From JAGOTP01 sp964415465 (GTDB lineage: Bacteria > Patescibacteriota > Patescibacteriia > 2-12-FULL-60-25), in NCBI GenBank assembly GCA_964415465.1, contig CAYQAL010000007.1, forward strand, positions 1 to 33,960: a stretch of DNA of 33,960 nucleotides, given 5' to 3'. Positions 9,079 to 15,704 of the stretch are shown in pieces; the first letter of the stretch is position 1; the number at the start of each line of letters is the position of its first letter. A program made the translations under genes and the position numbers. The notes beneath the pieces are model-generated. The model saw nothing but the letters and a program-made list of their open reading frames with translations. It made no database searches and was not told the origin of the DNA.

Positions 9079-10044
9079 CTAGAGAGTGCTAATTACACGA
9101 AGTCCCTTGAGTGTTTCTTCGAAGCGTCCATTGATGGTGAAGCCGGCCGCTTTCTTGTGCCCACCCCCACCTAGTAATTTTGCAAGCTTTGAAATATCTC
9201 GCTTCGCGCTCCGCATCGATCCTTTGATTTTTCCATCAGGAAGTTCACGTAACACAAGAATAACTTCCGCCTCTCCGCAGCTCGCATTCAAGAAGTTAGA
9301 GATGCCTTCAACGGCTTCTTCCGACATGCCAACCAAATCTTTTGCAAAGAAATAGGTTGTTACGATGTTGTATGTTGGGTGATATTTCAAGCGCGAGAGC
9401 GCAAGTCCCCAAACGCGCAATCCATCGATCGTTTTGTTTTGAAGAAGGTGATGGTAGACCTCGTTCACGCGCGCACCAGCCGATGTAAGAACGGACGCCG
9501 CTTCGATCCCGGGCGAAGTGGTCGCTGAATTCGAAAAGGACGAGGTGTCTGTCAGGATACCTGTTAGGAGCGAGGTGGCGATGGCGCTGTCTAGACGAAT
9601 CTCCTCGGCTTTCAAAAAGCGATAGACGACCTCACAGGTTGAACACGCGTCGACATATACTAAATTAAGCTGGCCATAGCGAGCGTTGGTGGCATGGTGG
9701 TCGATATTTACGAGCGTGTAGGTACTGGTTACCTGTGGGAGAAGCTGTTCCACGCCACAGTGACGAAGGTCGCCCGCATCAAACGTAATAATTAAATCCC
9801 AATCTTCTTTAAAGGTAGTAGCATCGTTCCGGAAGAGATGAATCCCATCGAGATACGAAAATGAACGAGGAATAGGTGCGGCACAGTAGGCCTGAGCGGT
9901 TTTGCCTTCGCGGATAAGCCAATTCAAAAAACCTGAACTTGAGCCCAAACTATCACCATCCGGTTTTCCGTCGGCGATAAGAAGAATCTTGTTCGCGTTC
10001 CGCACGAGGGCGTGTAAGCGTGTGAATTCAGGCAAAGACGTCAT
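9079..10044 (-). CDS. NrnA-like DHH/DHHA1 phosphoesterase
   Basis: A 321-aa protein with a DHH domain and a C-terminal DHHA1 domain. Motif I reads D25-GKPD-GD31-SLGS, the DHH motif is NIDHHATN near residue 115, and the DHHA1 substrate motif GGGGHKKAAGF lies near residue 292. Family members use Mn2+ to hydrolyse short oligoribonucleotides, pAp or cyclic dinucleotide products (NrnA, GdpP relatives). It has no PAS or membrane domain, so it is NrnA-type rather than GdpP. Oddity: the His usually opening motif I (H..PDGD) is Asp here, as in RecJ-type motif I. Promoter TTGACA-17-TAGGGT lies at 10064-10092, giving a leader of roughly 12 nt. Confidence 0.88.
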   Translation of the reverse strand: MTSLPEFTRLHALVRNANKILLIADGKPDGDSLGSSSGFLNWLIREGKTAQAYCAAPIPRSFSYLDGIHLFRNDATTFKEDWDLIITFDAGDLRHCGVEQLLPQVTSTYTLVNIDHHATNARYGQLNLVYVDACSTCEVVYRFLKAEEIRLDSAIATSLLTGILTDTSSFSNSATTSPGIEAASVLTSAGARVNEVYHHLLQNKTIDGLRVWGLALSRLKYHPTYNIVTTYFFAKDLVGMSEEAVEGISNFLNASCGEAEVILVLRELPDGKIKGSMRSAKRDISKLAKLLGGGGHKKAAGFTINGRFEETLKGLRVISTL

Positions 10045-10063
10045 GAGTTGATACGAATGAACA

Positions 10064-10092
10064 ACCCTAGCGTTTCTTAGTCAGATTGTCAA
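10064..10092 (-). promoter_or_regulatory. Sigma70-type promoter of the DHH gene
   Basis: On the minus strand TTGACA (10087-10092), a 17-bp spacer and TAGGGT (10064-10069). The start codon is 19 nt downstream of the -10 box. Confidence 0.6.
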
Positions 10093-10140
10093 CAGAAAGG
10101 GCTTATTTTAGAGCTTTTTAGCGTTTTCCCGACACTGATC

Positions 10141-10157
10141 ATCAGCAGCCTGCTGAT
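10141..10157. terminator. Hairpin at the 3' boundary of cassette A
   Basis: ATCAGCAG / CTGCTGAT around a single C, so the effective stem is about 7 bp. It lies at the edge where base composition switches from G+C-rich (10160 onward) to resident. There is no clear T-tract on either side. The stretch 10158-10244 is G+C-rich 3' flank without a gene. Confidence 0.4.
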
Positions 10158-10244
10158 CACTGGGGGGAGGCTCTCGCCGCGCAATGGGTGGGGCGCGGAT
10201 GGGGTGCGAAGCGAGGGCCAGGGAGGCATGACGCGAGGAGTGCG

Positions 10245-11030
10245 TCACGAAGGGGAGGGGAAGATGTAGAGCCCGCTCAGGTCGATGCCCGGCACCAGCT
10301 TGGTGAAGGGGTCGATGGGGGCTCCGCTACGCGGATGGTAGAGCGGCAGATTGCAGCTCGCGCGTGGGCGGGCGAAGAGGGCGGGGGAGCTGGGGACATC
10401 CAGACGGTTGACGACCGGCGAGTCCGAGTGCTCGTTCTTCCAGGCCGCGAGTCGCGCTCGCCTGGTCCGGTTCAGGACCGTGTTGAGCGGCGCTTGTGCT
10501 CGCGAGTTGTGCCTCAGGAGGCAGTGAACCTCTGCTTCCGTGAGCTCGTGGGTTGCGCCGACCTGTCGCAGGTACAGGTATTCGTCGGCGTGGGCGAAGA
10601 ATTCGAGGAGCAGCATCTCGGACGTGAGCATACTGAGGCTGTCCATCGCCCTTGCTTCCACCAGGTAGTAGTCGGGCGTTCCGAGCCACAGGATGGGCGG
10701 ACCACTCACTCGACTGGTCGGCGGTTCACCGTTCAGATGAAACCGTCGGCGATCGAGAAGCGTCTCTCGGAGCAGTTGAATCAGCTCCTTCGGATCCGGA
10801 AGACCGGGTACTCCTTGCGTTGCGGGGTGTCGACGGAGACTCGTCATCGCCGCCTCCATGAGGCGGCCGATGGTCAGCCAGGGATCGGGTCCGGTCTGCT
10901 GCGAGCGTTCGCTCACAGCCAGTCGGTCCGCGTGTTCGGTGCCGAGGGCGAGAACCGCATCTCGGCACCGTTCGCCGTGTCGAGCGAGGTCGTCGCCCGA
11001 CAGGTTCGGAGGTGTGTCTACTTCACTCAC
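10245..11030 (-). CDS. Cassette A: hypothetical protein (261 aa), G+C-rich
   Basis: No family recognised. The protein is soluble, acidic at the N-terminus, and has a helical core (about residues 90-200) with a Leu-rich segment around MLTSEMLLLEFF. The tail is Pro-rich. The start is GTG at 11030, chosen because AGGAG (11040-11044) stands 9 nt upstream. Codon use is dominated by G/C-ending codons, unlike the genes on both sides, and the stop is TGA. It has its own TTGACA-17-TATTAT promoter at 11139-11167 and a leader of about 100 nt with competing SD/anti-SD pairings. The longer plus-strand frame over the same DNA looks like a composition artefact of high G+C. Likely acquired, function unknown. 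Confidence 0.72.
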   Translation of the reverse strand: MSEVDTPPNLSGDDLARHGERCRDAVLALGTEHADRLAVSERSQQTGPDPWLTIGRLMEAAMTSLRRHPATQGVPGLPDPKELIQLLRETLLDRRRFHLNGEPPTSRVSGPPILWLGTPDYYLVEARAMDSLSMLTSEMLLLEFFAHADEYLYLRQVGATHELTEAEVHCLLRHNSRAQAPLNTVLNRTRRARLAAWKNEHSDSPVVNRLDVPSSPALFARPRASCNLPLYHPRSGAPIDPFTKLVPGIDLSGLYIFPSPS

Positions 11031-11039
11031 GTTGTTCTG

Positions 11040-11113
11040 CTCCTGTGCAGGTTTAGGAGGTTCGCGGGTTTGCGTCCTCCTGTTTTCTCATCAGCGAGTG
11101 CTGAAAAAACAGG
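11040..11113 (-). promoter_or_regulatory. Structured leader of cassette A with SD/anti-SD/anti-anti-SD
   Basis: Reading 5' to 3' on the minus strand: a hairpin at 11113-11079 (outer CCTGTTTT/AAAACAGG, inner 5-bp stem), then AGGAGG (11081-11076), CCTCCT (11060-11055) and the SD AGGAG (11044-11040). CCTCCT can pair with either AGGAGG upstream or the SD downstream, so two exclusive folds are possible, one hiding the SD. This is the layout of translational switches; a ligand or protein partner is unknown. Confidence 0.5.
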
Positions 11114-11115
11114 AA

Positions 11116-11136
11116 GGTCCCCCAAAATGGGGGACC
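11116..11136 (-). terminator. Terminator of the 2OG oxygenase gene
   Basis: GGTCCCCCA / TGGGGGACC, 9-bp stem with a 3-nt loop, followed on the minus strand by TTCCTGTTTTTT. Confidence 0.65.
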
Positions 11137-11138
11137 AA

Positions 11139-11167
11139 ATAATAAAAGTTACGCACCGCTCTGTCAA
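11139..11167 (-). promoter_or_regulatory. Consensus promoter of cassette A
   Basis: On the minus strand TTGACA (11162-11167), a 17-bp spacer and TATTAT (11139-11144). It begins just after the oxygenase stop codon. Expected +1 is about 11132, so the leader to the GTG start is about 100 nt. Confidence 0.7.
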
Positions 11168-11190
11168 TTTTTGGTGTGTGTTTTACGAAG

Positions 11191-11991
11191 TTACTTTTGC
11201 GGGGTATGACACGCATCCCAACTCAAGATCTGCCGATCCCAAGCGCTCGCAAACAGGACGACGGCCCAACGCGCATAGGCTGTTTGAAAGGCGTCTTGAT
11301 CTTTTTGAACCACGTCATGCCAGCTTGGAGCGAACGTCTCGTTCGTGAATTCTTGTAGATGGATTCCAGGAAAGAAGAGGCCATAGCCTGGTTCATGTAT
11401 GACTTCTTTGACAGTTTCCGGTGTCTTTCCGATGCGTAAACCTGGAGCGCTTTCTGCGACAGCGAGCGTACAGGCTCCGCGGTCATAGTGACCGATCGCG
11501 AGAAAATTGCCAGGTTCGGATTGCGTGTACGCAAGGAAACGAAGTGGTAGACGAAGCTCGCGTCCGTTACCTGGGTTAAACAACGCTTGTTCAAGTCCTG
11601 GATGTTGTTCATCAATCACCTGAACCACTTCATGCATGGTATGAGCTGCGGACGTGTGAACGATTTTCGCTGCGTCCATGAACGCAATGAGCTCAGGACA
11701 ATCTTGGCCTTTTGGACGGAATAGTTTGTCGGCAGCTTCTGAATAATGGAAGTAACCTCGATCATCCGCGTGTCCTTCCGAGCGCCGACGAGTCCAGTAC
11801 CCAATCTCTGTTCCACGATCTTCAGGATCAAGTCGTGCGGAGAATCGGAATTTCGTCTCTTCTGGCAATTGCATGAACGCGAAAAACGCTTTCACAGCTG
11901 CCTCGATTTCTTCTTGTGAACAGGTGATCGAAATTTTGTGAAACGATTGCGCCTTTAGATCTTCGACAATCTGCTCGTAAGACGATGGCAT
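11191..11991 (-). CDS. 2-oxoglutarate/Fe(II) oxygenase, isopenicillin-N-synthase-like
   Basis: A 266-aa protein with the jelly-roll oxygenase facial triad: His168 and Asp170 in GHYDRGACTL, and the distal His225 in PSWHDVV, followed by Arg241 in RWAVVLF as the probable 2-oxoglutarate-binding arginine. The segment APGLRIG after the H.D motif matches the GLQV position of plant and bacterial 2OG dioxygenases. The N-terminal 60 residues resemble the DIOX_N-type helical lid. Substrate unknown. The gene starts 21 bp after the rbfA stop with no Shine-Dalgarno site, so the two are probably co-transcribed. Such enzymes are uncommon in very reduced genomes, so a secondary-metabolite or protein/RNA hydroxylation role is open. 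Confidence 0.8.
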   Translation of the reverse strand: MPSSYEQIVEDLKAQSFHKISITCSQEEIEAAVKAFFAFMQLPEETKFRFSARLDPEDRGTEIGYWTRRRSEGHADDRGYFHYSEAADKLFRPKGQDCPELIAFMDAAKIVHTSAAHTMHEVVQVIDEQHPGLEQALFNPGNGRELRLPLRFLAYTQSEPGNFLAIGHYDRGACTLAVAESAPGLRIGKTPETVKEVIHEPGYGLFFPGIHLQEFTNETFAPSWHDVVQKDQDAFQTAYARWAVVLFASAWDRQILSWDACHTPQK

Positions 11992-12012
11992 ATAAAGGGC
12001 GGGGTCAAGATA

Positions 12013-12357
12013 TTACAGTTCGCCCTTTCGCTTGAGATCGTTGATCGCTTCTTCGATGACGGCGGCTTCCGATTCGGTGTGATCGAATTCGAAATGAAGA
12101 TCTGGAATGCGGCGTAAGCGCAACGTGTTGGCGAGGCCGTCCTTCAAATCATGCATCGAGGCGCTTAGTGTCTCTAAGACCTCCTTATCTTTCCCATCTG
12201 GGAAAACGGAGAGCTTGATGGTGGCGTGGGCGGAATTCGCGGCAATCTTGGCGCCCAGGACCGTCACGAAGACGCCTGGGGGAAACTCGATTTCGGTGAG
12301 GAGTTCGGCAAAGGCTTCCCGCAAATGCTCGAATCCGGCGTCTTTGGTATGTGGCAT
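12013..12357 (-). CDS. rbfA: Ribosome-binding factor A
   Basis: A 114-aa protein of the usual RbfA size with a KH-like alpha-beta fold. The central strand (VFVTVLGAKIAANSAHATIK) and the C-terminal LRLRRIPDLHFEFD segment are the RbfA hallmarks, corresponding to the L...PEL.F..D region. It assists late 30S maturation at the 16S 5' end. The start at ATG 12357 excludes an upstream extension that would run through the smc promoter. TACTCT (12364-12369) sits 6 nt upstream, TATACT (12369-12374) 11 nt upstream. Unlike the common nusA-infB-rbfA context, it is divergent from smc and followed by the oxygenase gene. Confidence 0.88.
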   Translation of the reverse strand: MPHTKDAGFEHLREAFAELLTEIEFPPGVFVTVLGAKIAANSAHATIKLSVFPDGKDKEVLETLSASMHDLKDGLANTLRLRRIPDLHFEFDHTESEAAVIEEAINDLKRKGEL

Positions 12358-12363
12358 GGCGAT

Positions 12364-12376
12364 AGAGTAGTATAGT
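12364..12376. promoter_or_regulatory. Overlapping divergent -10 boxes between rbfA and smc
   Basis: Plus strand TATAGT (12371-12376), 6 nt before the smc ATG. Minus strand TATACT (12369-12374) and TACTCT (12364-12369) before rbfA. The two start codons are only 25 bp apart and the opposing -10 boxes share bases. Confidence 0.6.
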
Positions 12377-12382
12377 CGCCGT

Positions 12383-14284
12383 ATGTACCTCAAGCGTCTC
12401 GAGCTCCAAGGCTTCAAAACCTTTGCCCAGAAAACAGGCTTAGAATTCGTTCTAGACGCCTCTGGACGGCGTGGGGTAACGGCTGTCGTTGGGCCAAATG
12501 GCTCGGGAAAGTCCAATGTGGCTGATAGTTTGCGCTGGGTGATGGGCGAGCAGAGTATGAAGCTTCTTCGTGGAAAAAAGGGCGAAGATGTGATCTTTGC
12601 TGGGTCGGAAAAGCGCGGAAAATCGGGCTTTTGTGANNNNNNNNNNNNNNNNNNNNNNNNNNNNNNNNNNNNNNNNNNNNNNNNNNNNNNNNNNNNNNNN
12701 NNNNNNNNNNNNNNNNNNNNNNNNNNNNNNNNNNNNTCGCTTGAACGTCAGCATTACGGGCGCCAGTGGGCGGAGATCCAGCGCGGCTGGCAAGAAGCGG
12801 CCCAGAAATTAGATAAGGCTAAGCAAGAAGTGACAACCCGTGAAGCGGAAGCGTCAGCCTTGCAGCAGGAGCTTGAAAAGATGGAGAAAGATGTGCCGGT
12901 GAATGAAGGCTTCCAAGAGATCCGCAAAAAGCTCGATGAGTTGAACCGTGAACGCGGACGGATTCGTGAAGAGCAGTTGAAGCTTGAAACAAAGCGTGCT
13001 GTTGCGGCTGTGCGGGCAGAAAAACCGTGGTCGCCACTTCCGTTATCCAAAATTATTGAAGGGATCGAAGAGTTGCGCGCGAAACACCAGGCGTTGTTGG
13101 CCGCGGTTCAGGCAGCGAACCCTGACATAGCGTCGATCCGTGCCTTGGTTGTTGATCTTCAATCGTTGGGCGATGGCTTGGTTGGAAAGCTGCAGCGTCC
13201 AGCCCCAGAGCCGGAACAAGTACCAACGCAGAATCCTGAGATCGAAGCCGAAGCGATGACGTTGGCACAAGCGCTTGTTTTGATCACAGAAAAAGTTCGT
13301 GAGACCGAGCGTGAATTGGATGCCTGGAATCAACGCGATCGCGAGCAGCGTTCACACTTGTTTGAGCTTCAGCGTAAGCTCACGAGCAAGCGCCAAGATA
13401 TTCATTCAATCGAACAGACGGCCTCGAGTGCAGCGATCGACGTTGCTCGCTATGAAACGCGCCGTGAAGGCTTCTTGCAGGAGCTGCGTGTCCAAGCCCC
13501 AACGTTGGAAGGTGAGCTCGATCAATTGGCTACAAGTGCCGCAACGAATCCAGGTTCACCAGACATCGGCCCGCGTTTGCAGCGTCTGCGCTCTCAGCTT
13601 GAGTGGATTGGTGGCATTGATCCCGAAGTCATGAAAGAGCACGCCGAAACCAAAGAACGTCACACCTTCCTCTCGCAGCAAGCCGAAGATGTGCGCGCCG
13701 GGTTGGTAGCGCTGGAAACGGTCGTGAAGGAGCTTGATCAGACCATTCAGGAGCGTAGTAAAACCGCCTTCTCAGATTTGAACCGTGAGTTCGGGAAATT
13801 CTTCAAAACCTTGTTCGGAGGAGGGGACGCGAAGTTGGTCGAAGTTCAATCGGAACCAGAGGTTGATGATATGGGGAACGTGATCCTTGAAGAAGGTGAG
13901 CCGGAAGAACATATCGTCGGAATTGATATTCAGGTGACGCCACCGGGAAAAACCTTCAAGTCGATTTCGCTTTTGTCCGGAGGAGAACGCGCCCTCACGT
14001 CGATTGCATTGATCTGTGCGATTATGGCGACAAACCCTTCTCCGTTTGTGGTGCTGGATGAGGTCGACGCCGCGTTGGACGAATCGAACTCCAGGAAGTT
14101 CGCAGAGATTGTAGCGTCGCTCGCCGATAAAACACAGTTCGTGGTCATTACACATAACCGGGCTACGATGGCTCAAGCGAATGTGCTGTATGGCGTTACG
14201 ATGGGTGGTGATGGAGTGTCTCAGCTCTTGTCCGTAAAACTCGAAGATATCGATTCGCTCAAAAAACAACACCCGGCTACCTAA
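12383..14284 (+). CDS. smc: Chromosome segregation ATPase SMC (interrupted by an assembly gap)
   Basis: The N-terminal head has the Walker A motif GPNGSGKSN near residue 38, followed by RWVMGEQS and the LRG...DVIFAGS motif typical of SMC. The C-terminal head carries the signature LSGGERALTS, Walker B FVVLDEVDAALDESN and the H-loop FVVITHN. The region between is coiled coil. A 100-N gap (12637-12736) removes an unknown length, so the apparent 633 aa is a minimum; bacterial SMC is usually about 1150-1200 aa. No hinge domain is recognisable in the visible part. SMC dimers with ScpAB compact and segregate the chromosome. The TATAGT -10 box 6 nt before ATG predicts a leaderless mRNA. Confidence 0.93.
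   Translation: MYLKRLELQGFKTFAQKTGLEFVLDASGRRGVTAVVGPNGSGKSNVADSLRWVMGEQSMKLLRGKKGEDVIFAGSEKRGKSGFCXXXXXXXXXXXXXXXXXXXXXXXXXXXXXXXXXXSLERQHYGRQWAEIQRGWQEAAQKLDKAKQEVTTREAEASALQQELEKMEKDVPVNEGFQEIRKKLDELNRERGRIREEQLKLETKRAVAAVRAEKPWSPLPLSKIIEGIEELRAKHQALLAAVQAANPDIASIRALVVDLQSLGDGLVGKLQRPAPEPEQVPTQNPEIEAEAMTLAQALVLITEKVRETERELDAWNQRDREQRSHLFELQRKLTSKRQDIHSIEQTASSAAIDVARYETRREGFLQELRVQAPTLEGELDQLATSAATNPGSPDIGPRLQRLRSQLEWIGGIDPEVMKEHAETKERHTFLSQQAEDVRAGLVALETVVKELDQTIQERSKTAFSDLNREFGKFFKTLFGGGDAKLVEVQSEPEVDDMGNVILEEGEPEEHIVGIDIQVTPPGKTFKSISLLSGGERALTSIALICAIMATNPSPFVVLDEVDAALDESNSRKFAEIVASLADKTQFVVITHNRATMAQANVLYGVTMGGDGVSQLLSVKLEDIDSLKKQHPAT
12637..12736. other. Assembly gap (100 N)
   Basis: A run of exactly 100 unknown bases inside smc, the conventional placeholder for a scaffold join of unknown size. 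The frame is open on both sides, but continuity across it is not proven. Confidence 0.98.
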
Positions 14285-14304
14285 TGGTCGGGTGTTGTTT
14301 TTTT
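14261..14304 (+). terminator. Intrinsic terminator of smc
   Basis: 15-bp arms (14261-14275 and 14289-14303) with a 13-nt loop and a run of T. The smc TAA stop (14282-14284) lies in the loop. Confidence 0.9.
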
Positions 14305-14306
14305 GT

Positions 14307-14316
14307 CCCCCCCCCC
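14307..14316. repeat. Poly-C tract (10 C) next to cassette B
   Basis: Ten consecutive C directly after the smc terminator, at the border with the G+C-rich cassette B flank. It is followed by a small CAGTGAA/TTCACTG hairpin at 14323-14340. Confidence 0.8.
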
Positions 14317-14351
14317 TCAATGCAGTGAAGAAGTTCACTGAATAGTCGGGG

Positions 14352-14378
14352 CGCGGAGGGCTAAGTAGCCGCTCCGCG
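14352..14378 (-). terminator. Hairpin downstream of cassette B
   Basis: CGCGGAG / CTCCGCG continued by GGCTA/TAGCC with a one-base bulge: 7 + 5 bp. Located 39 bp after the cassette B stop; no strong T-tract. Confidence 0.5.
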
Positions 14379-14417
14379 TATGAGCTTCCTCCTCCGTGCC
14401 CCTGTGGTCCGCGGGAG

Positions 14418-14624
14418 TTACTCCGCGAGGTCGTCGTCGCCCCTCGGGGGTGGTACAAGCGTCGGGGCGTTGTCGCCCGGTCCGCTTTGGAAGTGGAGCT
14501 TCTCAGGCTCCTCGGGCATCGCCGTGTAGTCGGCGGCCGCGTCGCTGATACGCACCACGCCTTCCTTGGTGATCTTGATGGGTCGACGGAACCCCTCAGG
14601 GTCCGGTCCGGGCAATCTTCTCAT
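14418..14624 (-). CDS. Cassette B: small hypothetical protein (68 aa), G+C-rich
   Basis: A short protein with a basic N-terminal third (MRRLPG... RRPIKITKEGVVRI) and an acidic, Pro-rich tail ending in DDDLAE. No family recognised. The start at ATG 14624 is set by GAGGAA about 7 nt upstream; the longer frame from 14765 would run through the rpsP terminator. An upstream CCTC can pair with this GAGG, so the SD may be partly masked. It lies between the terminators of smc and rpsP, co-oriented with rpsP, in DNA clearly richer in G+C than both neighbours. The only cassette with a TAA stop. Confidence 0.6.
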   Translation of the reverse strand: MRRLPGPDPEGFRRPIKITKEGVVRISDAAADYTAMPEEPEKLHFQSGPGDNAPTLVPPPRGDDDLAE

Positions 14625-14699
14625 GGAGAGTTCCTCGTGAGAGAGGGTGTTTCCCGCCTCAGCTAGCGCGCCTAGCCTGCGCGAGAAACGGCTTACTCT

Positions 14700-14723
14700 G
14701 CCAGGTTTTTCCTGGCTAGTCAA
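14700..14723 (-). promoter_or_regulatory. Possible promoter of cassette B with inverted repeat in the spacer
   Basis: On the minus strand TTGACT (14718-14723) followed by GCCAGG-AAAAA-CCTGGC (14700-14716). The expected -10 position (CAGAGT or AGAGTA) is a poor match, so the promoter is uncertain. The inverted repeat could be an operator or just a hairpin. Confidence 0.35.
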
Positions 14724-14752
14724 CAAAACAGAGCCAATTGGCTCTGTTTTGT
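14723..14752. terminator. Intrinsic terminator of rpsP
   Basis: A perfect 30-bp palindrome: 13-bp arms around AATT with A/T-rich ends, so it can work on both strands. Confidence 0.85.
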
Positions 14753-14768
14753 GGTTTCGTATCAAGGA

Positions 14769-15080
14769 TTACGAGGCTGCTTGCTTGGCAAGACGCTCGG
14801 CGTGACGCTTTTTGATGGTGTTCACGCGCTTTTTGGCTCCCTGGACCAAACCCTGGTCGACAAAGAGGTTCCAAACGGTTTCGGAGCACTGAGCGCCCTT
14901 AGAAATCCAGTACAAAATGCGCTCTTTTTCGAGCTTAATTGTGGATGGATTGGTCAAAGGGTTGTAGGTCCCGAGGAGTTCGAGCGCTTTTCCCCATGGA
15001 TCACGGGCCTTTTCAGACACGATGAAGCGATAGGAGGGCTGCTTCTTTTTCCCGACACGGGTGAGGCGGATCGTTAACAT
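14769..15080 (-). CDS. rpsP: 30S ribosomal protein S16
   Basis: 103 aa. The N-terminus MLTIRLTRVGKKKQPSYR and the following IVSEKARDPWGK and ELLGTYNP segments are diagnostic of S16. The C-terminal tail after residue 80 is Lys/Arg-rich. It binds 16S rRNA early in 30S assembly. The ATG at 15080 matches the family N-terminus; the 28 extra upstream codons encode the promoter. That promoter is TTGACG-17-TATTCT with 7 nt to the ATG, the clearest leaderless case in the window. The usual partners khpA and trmD are next door but on the other strand. Confidence 0.96.
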   Translation of the reverse strand: MLTIRLTRVGKKKQPSYRFIVSEKARDPWGKALELLGTYNPLTNPSTIKLEKERILYWISKGAQCSETVWNLFVDQGLVQGAKKRVNTIKKRHAERLAKQAAS

Positions 15081-15087
15081 GGCGCCA

Positions 15088-15116
15088 AGAATAGCCTTTG
15101 CTAGGCCTTCCGTCAA
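15088..15116 (-). promoter_or_regulatory. Leaderless promoter of rpsP
   Basis: On the minus strand TTGACG (15111-15116), a 17-bp spacer and TATTCT (15088-15093), 7 nt before the start codon. Confidence 0.75.
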
Positions 15117-15205
15117 GAAAACCGCCATGCTATCGTTTTTCCATCCCCCTGAGGGGCTGATCATTTAGCCGCCTCCACCCACTGGAGGTCATAAAAGCCA
15201 TTACT

Positions 15206-15616
15206 ATGGACATGGACGTACAGCAATTGGATGGGCAGCATGTAGAGCAGGAGTTCCTTGAGTATGTTGTGAAATCAATCGTAAACCACCCAGAAAACGT
15301 AAAGGTGGAACGTACGGTTGATGACCGCGGCGTATTGCTCACGCTCAGCGTTGGCCAGGATGACATGGGCTATATCATTGGTCGCGAAGGGCAGACGGCG
15401 CGCGCGCTCCGTATTTTGCTCAAGATTGTTGGTGCAAAGGCAAATGCGCGTGTGAATATGCGTATCTATGAACCAGAGTCAGCGCGTCGCGAGCACCAAG
15501 AACGCAAGGGAACGAACTCTATGGAGAGCGAATCGGTCGCTCCAAGCGCTACTTCGAGCGGTCACGGTGAATCTGGATTGGTTTCCGATTCCGACCTGAA
15601 CGACCTCGGTCTTTAA
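15206..15616 (+). CDS. khpA: KH-domain RNA-binding protein, KhpA-like, with extended tail
   Basis: 136 aa. Residues 8-85 are a type II KH domain of the KhpA/YlqC family, with the RNA-binding loop in GYIIGREGQTARALRILL. KhpA is usually about 75-90 aa; here a Ser/Gly/Asp/Glu-rich tail of about 50 residues is added, probably disordered. KhpA with KhpB binds many RNAs and affects cell-wall synthesis and division. The start at 15206 is uncertain by two codons (a second ATG at 15212). A CCTCCA/TGGAGG hairpin (15172-15188) precedes it, and CATAAA (15190-15195) is the best -10 candidate. It is followed by a strong terminator, so trmD is transcribed separately. Confidence 0.85.
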   Translation: MDMDVQQLDGQHVEQEFLEYVVKSIVNHPENVKVERTVDDRGVLLTLSVGQDDMGYIIGREGQTARALRILLKIVGAKANARVNMRIYEPESARREHQERKGTNSMESESVAPSATSSGHGESGLVSDSDLNDLGL

Positions 15617-15628
15617 TTGAGTAGGCAG

Positions 15629-15660
15629 AAAAAGAGCCTCGGCTTGCCGGGGCTCTTTTT
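15629..15660 (+). terminator. Intrinsic terminator of khpA
   Basis: 14-bp stem (AAAAAGAGCC.CGG with its complement) closed by CTTG and ending in five T. Confidence 0.92.
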
Positions 15661-15704
15661 GTACCGGCTTTTGTTTCTTGGTTATTTCTCGTATGCTCTT
15701 TCGT

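Noticed and set aside
10188..11348. A long plus-strand open frame (386 codons) over cassette A
   Set aside because: It has no SD, runs through the cassette promoter, leader, terminator and into the oxygenase gene, and its product is Arg/Gly/Ser-rich as expected for an antisense shadow in G+C-rich DNA.
15081..15164. N-terminal extension of S16 (28 extra residues)
   Set aside because: The extension encodes the TTGACG-17-TATTCT promoter and does not resemble S16, which begins MLTIRLTR.
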